From Methanobacterium sp. (lineage in GTDB: Archaea; Methanobacteriota; Methanobacteria; Methanobacteriales; Methanobacteriaceae), in NCBI GenBank assembly GCA_021372715.1, contig JAJFTX010000029.1, positions 1 to 31,176 on the forward strand: 31,176 nucleotides of DNA, in the 5' to 3' direction. The notes under the pieces are model-generated. The model was not told the DNA's origin, made no database searches, and worked only from the letters and a program-made list of their open reading frames with translations. Shown here one piece after another: positions 26,143 through 31,176 of this stretch (within the stretch, counting starts at the first letter, position 1; each line of letters starts with the position of its first letter). A program made the translations under genes and the position numbers.

Positions 26143-27191
26143 CAAATACTCTCCTTATATTCTAGCTCCTTGAAAGTAATTTTAAATTCTGTTCCACCGT
26201 TTGTACTAAGCTCCAATTTACCATCAATTTGATTAGTTAAACTATTTACCAGTTCTAAACCCAGAGAATCTGAATTTTTATAATCTAACTCTTCAGGAAA
26301 TCCAACGCCATCATCTTTCACAATGAATGTAAATATATCATGACTTTTACTTACTATTATCGATATTGTTCCAATTCTATTATCTGGAAACGCATATTTC
26401 AAACTATTGGTAATTAACTCATTGGTTATCAAACCCAAGGGGATTGCAGTATTGATATCCATCATAATATTAGCCGCTTGGATATTAATTTTTATTTTAT
26501 TTGGAGCTATTGAATATATATCTAAAAGATCAGTGGCTAGACTGGAAATATAGTCTCCGAAATCTATTCTTTTAAGGTCTGTTGATTGATAAAGCCTTTC
26601 ATGTATTATGGCCATTGAATCTGCTCGTGTTCGGCTTTCTCTGAAAAAATCTAAATCCGCCTGATCTTTAATATAATAGGATTGGAGTTCCAGTAAACTG
26701 GATATGATCATCAGATTATTCTTGATACGGTGATGTATTTCCTTGAGGAGCATTTCCTTTTCTTTTAAGGCTTTTTCTAACTTATTTCTACTTTCTATTA
26801 ATTCCTCCAATTCATCTCGTTCTGTAAGGGCCCTTGTAATGGCTGGAACTAATTTTGAAAGATTATTTTTGAAAACATAGTCTTTTGCACCTTTTTTAAG
26901 AACATCAACTGCAAATTCATTGCCTATCTTACCACTTACGAATATGAACGGCACTTGAGGACATTTATCTCGAGCAATTTTTAAAGCAGAAAGCCCGTCA
27001 AAACTAGGTAGAGAGTGATCTGCCAGTATCAAATCTGGTTTGAAGTTATCAATCTCGTTTATAAATTCTTTTTCTGTTTCTACTCGTCGAGATGTAAATT
27101 TTAAACCTTCACGACGCATTTCATATTCTGTCAATTCCGCATCTAATTCTACGTCTTCAAGTATAAGAACATTGAGTTCTCCTTCTTCCAT
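26142..27191 (-). CDS. Hybrid histidine kinase: receiver domain plus HisKA_2/HATPase
   Basis: The order is unusual: an N-terminal receiver domain (about 5-122; Asp58 in DLILADHS; Lys108 in YVFKNN) precedes the kinase core. A coiled linker (125-147) leads to the HisKA_2 H-box KEIHHRIKNNLMIISSLLEL with the His pair at 153-154. The ATPase N-box is GLITNELITNSLKYAF, followed by G1 VKDDGVGFP and G2 SLGLELVNSLTNQIDG. There is no transmembrane or PAS sensor, so it is cytoplasmic and is probably driven by phosphorylation of its own receiver. It is coupled to the downstream response regulator. GGTAGT directly before ATG is a poor ribosome binding site. Confidence 0.92.
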   Translation of the reverse strand: MEEGELNVLILEDVELDAELTEYEMRREGLKFTSRRVETEKEFINEIDNFKPDLILADHSLPSFDGLSALKIARDKCPQVPFIFVSGKIGNEFAVDVLKKGAKDYVFKNNLSKLVPAITRALTERDELEELIESRNKLEKALKEKEMLLKEIHHRIKNNLMIISSLLELQSYYIKDQADLDFFRESRTRADSMAIIHERLYQSTDLKRIDFGDYISSLATDLLDIYSIAPNKIKINIQAANIMMDINTAIPLGLITNELITNSLKYAFPDNRIGTISIIVSKSHDIFTFIVKDDGVGFPEELDYKNSDSLGLELVNSLTNQIDGKLELSTNGGTEFKITFKELEYKESI

Positions 27192-27597
27192 ACTACCAAC
27201 TTCTTTGTAGTGATTTATTACTATTGTTCGACTTCATCCTCTATTTAATTTATAGATTCACCTATAAAAAGACATATTATACATCAATCATTAATTTTAG
27301 TTGTGATAAATCTTTTTTTCGCTTATTAAATGTTTATAACAAAAATAAACACCAACAAAGCTTTATTATCCCTGATTTTTATTTAAAGTTTAAATGTTTA
27401 TGTGATTATTTTCACAAAACGTTTTTTGTTTTAAATCTTTTTGATTTAATGTAGTTATCTACTAACTATATTAAGTTATCCTAGGAATAATAATTCATTG
27501 CTGCTGCTGAATATAATCACTAAAAAAAAGGAAGTAGTGTTGGTTTAAAAAAAATCCAACATTAAATCCAAATATTCTTTTTTGCGTATTTGTTTCA
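27192..27597. other. Gene-free stretch, 406 bases
   Basis: This holds the kinase upstream region and the 3' flank of the propeller gene. An inverted repeat, GTGTTGG (27537-27543) with CCAACAT (27556-27562), encloses a 12-base A-rich loop. On the minus strand the loop gives a T-tract, a likely terminator for the propeller gene. A 76-codon plus-strand frame (27224-27454) is rich in Phe, Tyr and Lys, has no ribosome binding site, and is probably chance. Confidence 0.45.
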
Positions 27598-29169
27598 TTA
27601 AACTGGTCCCATATCCGGAGTCACCGCAACACCCCAAGGTGCGTGTCCTACGTTTATGGTGGTGGTTACGGTGTTGGTAGTGGTGTCAATAACCGAAACA
27701 CTGCCATCCCAAGTATAATTGGTAATGTAGGCTGTGGTCCCATCCAGACTAACCACAACACCTACAGGATATCCTCCTACGGGTATGGTGGTGGTTACGG
27801 TGTTGGTAGTGGTGTCAATAACCGAAACACTGCCATCCCATGTATAGTTGGTTATGTAGGCTGTGGTCCCATCCAGACTAAACGCGACACCCCAAGGAGC
27901 GTTTCCTACGTTTATGGTGGTGGTTACGGTGTTGGTAGTGGTGTCAATAACCGAAACAGTTTGATCAATGGTGTTGGTTACGTAGGCTCTGGTTCCATCC
28001 GGACTAACCGCAACATCCCAAGGATCGCTTCCTACGCCTATGGTGGCGATGACCATGTTGGTAGCTGTATTAATAATCGAAACATTATTACTCCAGCTGT
28101 TGGTTACGTAGGCTCTGGTTCCATCCGGACTAAACGCAACATCCCTAGGATATTCTCCTACGCCTATGGTGGTGGTTACCGTGTTGGTAGTGGTGTCAAT
28201 AACCGAAACAGTATCACTATTAAAGTTGGTTGTGTAAGCTTTGGTCCCATCCGGACTAAACGCAACAGCCGTAGGACTGTATCCTAATACGGGTATGGTG
28301 GTGGTGACAGTGTTGGTGGACGTGTTAATAACCGAAACAGTATCATCAATGGAGTTGGTTATGTAGGCTTTGGTTCCATCCGGACTAACCGCAACACCCA
28401 TTGGTTGAACTCCTACGTCTATGGTGGTGGTGATAGTGTTGGTAGTGGTGTTAATAACCGAAACAGTATTATCGTAGGGGTTGGTTACGTAGGCATAGGC
28501 GTTTGTTATTGTGTTGAAGGTGGCGTTTATCGTGTGGTTTGCTTGTACGTTGGTGAAGGTGTAGGTGTTTATTGGTCCTTGTGAGTTTCCATCTACAGTA
28601 ACATCATTGATTAGGTATCCCATATCCGGTGTGATGGTGAAGGTTTGTGTGTTTCCGGTGTAGACGTTCACGTTTCCATTGGGTTGGATAGTTCCTCCCG
28701 TTCCGGAGTTGGCGGTGATGGTGTAGGATGCTTGTGTTTTGTAAACCTGGACGTTATTGGTTCGGATGAGGTCCATGGTGGTGTTGGTTACTTGTGCCCT
28801 ATTAGCTAGGGATGTGCCGGTTACATCTGCCTGGAACTGTATTAAAACACTTGTTCCACTGTTTAAGGTTCCCAGGTTGATGTAGTGTTGGTTCCAGTCC
28901 TGCCAGGGTCCGTTGTTGATACTGTACTGTGAGGTTTGTACATTCACACCCAACATCTGATCCTGCAAAACCACATTCGAAGCCGCGCTGGGACCATTAT
29001 TAGTAACGGTTAAGCTGAAATCAGCGATCCCTCCATCATTAGAAACAACACAATTAGAATTAGAAACTTGCAGATCCGCATACTGGGTCGCGGAGACCGC
29101 GCCACAGAAAATGAAACCAAAAATGAAAATGAAACTAAGTAATATAAGTTGTTTTTTTATCGTTTTCAC
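27598..29169 (-). CDS. Secreted surface protein: DUF11-like, InlB-type repeat and seven-repeat YVTN propeller
   Basis: With the GTG at 29169 as residue 1, the layers are: signal peptide 1-27 (cut after AVSA); a DUF11/CARDB-like beta domain, about 29-145 (ADFSLTVTNNGPSAASNVVL); a bacterial-repeat/InlB-B-like domain, about 148-216 (GTGGTIQPNGN); and seven YVTN beta-propeller repeats of about 42-43 residues, 222-523 (AYVTNP...VSVINTTTNT...VAVSPDGT). Seven repeats make a closed propeller. There is no C-terminal anchor. It is probably an extracellular adhesion or S-layer-associated protein. The start is problematic: GTG lies within the ribosome binding site GGAGGTGA, and the codon at the proper spacing is ATA (29160), which would give a textbook signal peptide. 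Repeat DNA is nearly identical between repeats 6 and 7. Confidence 0.88.
   Translation of the reverse strand: MKTIKKQLILLSFIFIFGFIFCGAVSATQYADLQVSNSNCVVSNDGGIADFSLTVTNNGPSAASNVVLQDQMLGVNVQTSQYSINNGPWQDWNQHYINLGTLNSGTSVLIQFQADVTGTSLANRAQVTNTTMDLIRTNNVQVYKTQASYTITANSGTGGTIQPNGNVNVYTGNTQTFTITPDMGYLINDVTVDGNSQGPINTYTFTNVQANHTINATFNTITNAYAYVTNPYDNTVSVINTTTNTITTTIDVGVQPMGVAVSPDGTKAYITNSIDDTVSVINTSTNTVTTTIPVLGYSPTAVAFSPDGTKAYTTNFNSDTVSVIDTTTNTVTTTIGVGEYPRDVAFSPDGTRAYVTNSWSNNVSIINTATNMVIATIGVGSDPWDVAVSPDGTRAYVTNTIDQTVSVIDTTTNTVTTTINVGNAPWGVAFSLDGTTAYITNYTWDGSVSVIDTTTNTVTTTIPVGGYPVGVVVSLDGTTAYITNYTWDGSVSVIDTTTNTVTTTINVGHAPWGVAVTPDMGPV
27655..28500 (-). repeat. Tandem YVTN-coding DNA repeats (about 126-129 bp unit)
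   Basis: Seven tandem units encode the propeller blades. The two units at the 3' end of the gene (about 27655-27783 and 27784-27912) are nearly identical over most of their length, including the ATGGTGGTGGTTACGGTG core seen on the plus strand. Older units have diverged. This indicates recent unit duplication or gene conversion. The repeats also hold open a long plus-strand frame (27643-28287), which is a shadow. Confidence 0.85.
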
Positions 29170-29224
29170 CTCCTTTTACAATTAATTACAATATGAATGT
29201 GAGTATTGTATCACAAAATATATA
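29160..29224 (-). promoter_or_regulatory. Promoter and ribosome binding site of the surface-protein gene
   Basis: A minus-strand TATA box lies at 29215-29224 (AAAATATATA on plus), predicting a start near 29193 and a leader of about 25-33 bases. The leader contains the near-perfect ribosome binding site GGAGGTGA (29173-29166). The site is as strong as any in the window, which makes the missing canonical start codon after it notable. Confidence 0.6.
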
Positions 29225-29322
29225 CCTATTACTAAAAAATACAAATAGAAAAGTTTAATAACCATAAAACTATTTTTTTGGAAAAAAACATCACAATACA
29301 ACAAAATAGGATTATCAAGTAC

Positions 29323-29403
29323 TTAAAGCATCACCAATTTTGCTGTTTCTTCTCCACAATGCTCACATTTAACAATTATTACAATAGCTCTGAATTTACT
29401 CAT
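29323..29403 (-). CDS. Possible leaderless 26-aa CxxC microprotein
   Basis: This small minus-strand ORF begins ATG at 29403 and encodes a 26-residue peptide starting MSKFRAIVIIVKCEHCGEE, with Cys13 and Cys16 in a zinc-type CxxC, ending in LVML. A TATA-like TGTTATATTA (29434-29425) is centred 27 bases before the ATG, exactly what a leaderless archaeal gene needs. It is divergent from tetR and its TATA lies just outside the operator cluster. It could be a real half-zinc-site protein, a remnant of a larger zinc-ribbon gene, or chance. Confidence 0.35.
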   Translation of the reverse strand: MSKFRAIVIIVKCEHCGEETAKLVML

Positions 29404-29453
29404 ATCACAAAGCTAGGTAGTTAGTAATATAACAAATAGTTTCTGTAATAACG

Positions 29454-29467
29454 AACGAACGTTAGTT
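29454..29467. promoter_or_regulatory. TetR-type operator copy 1
   Basis: AACGAACGTTAGTT is a near-perfect palindrome (only positions 4 and 11 break symmetry) centred on AACGTT. It ends on the TATA box of tetR (TTTTAAATA, 29466-29474), so bound repressor would block TBP/TFB. An additional AACG unit precedes it at 29450-29453. Confidence 0.6.
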
Positions 29468-29474
29468 TTAAATA
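29466..29474 (+). promoter_or_regulatory. TATA box of the tetR gene
   Basis: TTTTAAATA, centred about 29470, predicts a transcription start near 29495-29500. The leader would be about 80 bases and contain operator copies 2 and 3 and a separate palindrome. The spacing places operators at the TATA box and at the start site. Confidence 0.5.
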
Positions 29475-29497
29475 CTAAGAATACTATCATTTGAATT

Positions 29498-29511
29498 AAC
29501 GAACATTCCTT
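29498..29511. promoter_or_regulatory. TetR-type operator copy 2 (degenerate)
   Basis: AACGAACATTCCTT matches copy 1 at 11 of 14 positions, keeping the left half-site. It lies 44 bases from copy 1, at the predicted transcription start. Confidence 0.4.
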
Positions 29512-29547
29512 AGGAGAAATATAGTTAAGTTAACTACTTGGCATATT

Positions 29548-29561
29548 ACCGAACGTTAGTT
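29548..29561. promoter_or_regulatory. TetR-type operator copy 3
   Basis: ACCGAACGTTAGTT matches copy 1 at 13 of 14 positions. It lies 94 bases from copy 1, close to nine helical turns, and 18 bases before the tetR ATG. Confidence 0.6.
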
Positions 29562-29578
29562 ATATTTTGGTGTGGATC

Positions 29579-30214
29579 ATGAAAAATCAAAACAAAGGAA
29601 ATCCATCAAAACCTACTAAAGAAAAAATATTCGACATATCACTTGAATTATTCGCAGCAAAAGGTTTTAATGCCGTTTCAGTACGTGAAATAGCTCGAGA
29701 AGTTGGTATTAGAGAAAGTTCAATTTACAATCATTATAAAAATAAGGAAGCCATTTTGGACACCATAATGGATTATTTCATATACCAACTCTCACAGAGT
29801 GGTTTACCAAAAGATGATGCAGAAGCATTAATAGAACAGGGCCCTGAAGTTTTCTTTGAAACAGGAGCCAAAATGTATATCAAACAAATAAATACCCCTC
29901 AGATGGAAAAAATTTGGAGATTAGTTTCCATTGAAACCTACCATAATAAGAAGATAAGGGACTTTTTCAAGAAAGAATTGCTAGAAGAACCCATAAATGT
30001 TTGGGAAAATACTTTTCAGATGATGATCGAAAAAAAAATGATAAAACCCTTAAACCCACGAACACTGGCATATGAATACTTCTCTTTTGCCATTTTCCTC
30101 TTCTTTGAATATTTTGTTTTAGAATATGATAAAGATTTTAAAACCTATATGGATTTAGCCCAGGAAAAAATGGCAAACCATGCTGAATTTCTTCTGGAAG
30201 CCATAAAAATGTAG
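29579..30214 (+). CDS. TetR/AcrR family transcriptional regulator
   Basis: The 211-residue protein has a TetR N-terminal DNA-binding domain. Helix 1 begins [16 protein letters not shown], and the helix-turn-helix is at about 34-53 ([20 protein letters not shown]), followed by KNKEAIL. The C-terminal domain (about 75-211) is the variable ligand-binding and dimerisation part, rich in aromatic residues ([11 protein letters not shown]). ATG 29579 follows GGTG at six bases and is preferred over TTG 29567. Three similar palindromes in its own upstream region argue for autorepression. It is followed 11 bases later by an iron-sulfur flavoprotein gene, the probable co-regulated target. The ligand is unknown. 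Confidence 0.93.
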   Translation: MKNQNKGNPSKPTKEKIFDISLELFAAKGFNAVSVREIAREVGIRESSIYNHYKNKEAILDTIMDYFIYQLSQSGLPKDDAEALIEQGPEVFFETGAKMYIKQINTPQMEKIWRLVSIETYHNKKIRDFFKKELLEEPINVWENTFQMMIEKKMIKPLNPRTLAYEYFSFAIFLFFEYFVLEYDKDFKTYMDLAQEKMANHAEFLLEAIKM

Positions 30215-30225
30215 GAATAATTATC

Positions 30226-31011
30226 ATGAAAATTTTAACCATCATTGGAAGCCCTCGAAAAAAAGGTAATAGCTATCTGGCAGTTAAAGAATTGGAAGAA
30301 GAATTTAAGAACCATAACGATTATGAATTTGAGTATCTATTCCTCAAAGACGCCCATCTTGAGATATGCAGGGGATGTTTTAACTGTGTAAGCAAAGGAA
30401 TTGATTTATGCCCTCTAAAAGATGATCGTAAGACGATTCATGAAAAAATGGAAAAATCTGATGGTTTGGTTTTGGTATCGCCTGTTTATGTGATGAATGT
30501 ATCGGCTCTCATGAAAAACTTTATAGATCGGGTGGCTTATCTCTGCCATCGCCCGGCTTACCATGGTAAGAAAGCACTGATATTATGCACCTCCGGCGGA
30601 TCGGGAATTAAGGAAACCCTTAATTATATGGAGATGATAGCAGGAGCGTGGGGGTATAAAGTAACTAGTAAATGTGGTTTAGTTACAGCACCCTGGCCCC
30701 CAACTAGTAGTATGGAGAAAAAAAACACTTTAAATCTGGAAAAATCTGCATTAAGATTCCATGAATCGCTCAGATCAATGAAAAATAACAATGATAAAAA
30801 AGTAAGTTTCAAGGAGTATATGGGTTTTCTGATTTTTAAAAACGTATCGGAGAATGTTAAAAAATACATGCCTGCTGATTACGATTTCTATAAAAATAAA
30901 GATTATTACTATCCCGCTAAAATTGGAATCATCACCAAAATTGGGGCAAGAATAATTTTAAAAATTTTATTTTTCATAATGAGAGACCTAGGACCGAGAA
31001 ATGATAATTAA
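30226..31011 (+). CDS. Iron-sulfur flavoprotein / NADPH-dependent FMN reductase family
   Basis: A flavodoxin-like domain begins [16 protein letters not shown] with the FMN phosphate loop. Cys48, Cys51, Cys54 and Cys62 (CRGCFNC, then LCPLKDD) give the compact C-x2-C-x2-C-x7-C motif of Methanosarcina-type iron-sulfur flavoproteins, which bind a 4Fe-4S cluster. [18 protein letters not shown] is the second flavin loop. The 261 residues include a C-terminal extension of about 75 with a hydrophobic amphipathic helix ([13 protein letters not shown]) that could touch the membrane. It is probably an electron-transfer or detoxification protein for oxygen species or quinones. It is co-transcribed with tetR, with AGGA nine bases before ATG. 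Confidence 0.9.
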   Translation: MKILTIIGSPRKKGNSYLAVKELEEEFKNHNDYEFEYLFLKDAHLEICRGCFNCVSKGIDLCPLKDDRKTIHEKMEKSDGLVLVSPVYVMNVSALMKNFIDRVAYLCHRPAYHGKKALILCTSGGSGIKETLNYMEMIAGAWGYKVTSKCGLVTAPWPPTSSMEKKNTLNLEKSALRFHESLRSMKNNNDKKVSFKEYMGFLIFKNVSENVKKYMPADYDFYKNKDYYYPAKIGIITKIGARIILKILFFIMRDLGPRNDN

Positions 31012-31056
31012 TTATAACTTTACAAAAAAATAATTATTAAGAAATTTTTTGATACA

Positions 31057-31176
31057 ATGAAAAAACCTCAAAACCCACCTAAAGTACTCCTGGTGGGATA
31101 TAACGGTGCTAATAATACCGGATCGGAAGCTCGGCTGGCAAGCATTATAGAAGATGTTCGTAAAGTGATCGGATAT
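31057..31176 (+). CDS. Polysaccharide pyruvyl transferase family protein, N-terminal part
   Basis: This CDS is cut by the window end. The first 40 codons read [20 protein letters not shown] then [10 protein letters not shown]. The G-Y-x-G-x-x-N-T-G-S-E-A signature matches the N-terminal glycine-rich loop of the CsaB/polysaccharide pyruvyl transferase family, which adds pyruvate ketals to cell-surface sugars. There is no ribosome binding site before ATG. It starts 45 bases after the flavoprotein stop and may or may not share its transcript. The assignment rests on the N-terminal motif only. Confidence 0.7.
   Translation, partial: MKKPQNPPKVLLVGYNGANNTGSEARLASIIEDVRKVIGY

Noticed and set aside
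27224..27454. 76-codon plus-strand ORF in the kinase-propeller gap
   Set aside because: There is no ribosome binding site, the composition is dominated by Phe, Tyr, Lys and Ile as expected from AT-rich noncoding DNA, and no domain is visible.
27643..28287. 214-codon plus-strand frame rich in Gly, Tyr and Val
   Set aside because: It is the antisense of the YVTN repeat gene; its apparent repeats come from the tandem DNA units, and it has no ribosome binding site.
27655..28500. CRISPR-like repeat array
   Set aside because: The regular units are 126-129 bp and in frame within a coding gene, with no unique spacers between short identical repeats.

Overview
The window reads as chromosome of a hydrogenotrophic methanogen of the order Methanobacteriales, most likely a mesophilic Methanobacterium. 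This is inferred from AT-rich DNA, archaeal TATA boxes, purine-rich ribosome binding sites, archaeal marker genes (Hjc, NOP5, fibrillarin, UPF0147, DUF366, an ATP-dependent RNA ligase, archaeosine genes) and a response regulator whose C-terminal domain resembles a methanogen-specific output domain. From memory, the order coaBC - KH protein - pheA - RNA ligase - CBS genes - queE - queD resembles the MTH1216-MTH1228 stretch of Methanothermobacter. No database was consulted.

Layout. Positions 1-433 hold four tRNA genes (CAT, Glu, Leu, His). Next come a small unknown gene and hjc, then convergent pyrK-pyrD. A 52-base divergent promoter separates pyrD from nop5. The C/D-box ribonucleoprotein genes nop5 and flpA flank two membrane-protein genes, a coiled-coil protein and a CPBP protease. 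From 6762 to 18415 everything is on the minus strand: coaBC, a KH/zinc protein, a lipoprotein, a membrane protein coupled to pheA, an RNA ligase with an N-terminal zinc ribbon, five consecutive CBS-domain genes, queE, queD and a DUF366 gene. From 18555 to 25139 there are small housekeeping and metabolic genes: a nucleotidyltransferase, homoserine dehydrogenase, two cupins, UPF0147, an ACT-domain protein, and a flavodoxin-fold/PNPOx-like redox pair. From 25288 to the end is a more accessory part: a two-gene phosphorelay, a secreted seven-repeat beta-propeller protein, an apparently autoregulated TetR gene with an iron-sulfur flavoprotein, and the start of a polysaccharide pyruvyl transferase gene.

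How the genes fit together. Several are RNA-directed: tRNAs, NOP5/FlpA for 2'-O-methylation, QueD/QueE for archaeosine precursor, an RNA ligase and a KH protein. The five CBS genes carry 18 CBS modules in all and lie between the archaeosine genes and the RNA ligase, overlapping the ligase gene at one end and following queE by 11 bases at the other. That suggests an adenylate- or nucleotide-sensing set, but what it controls cannot be read from sequence.

The most checkable oddities are: two genes with a strong ribosome binding site but no ATG/GTG/TTG at the right distance (the propeller gene and the RNA ligase); three copies of a TetR-type operator; a shared TATA box that would make pyrD and nop5 leaderless; a tRNA-His without an encoded G-1; and a leaderless 26-codon CxxC ORF. 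I saw no CRISPR array, transposon, prophage or integrated element.
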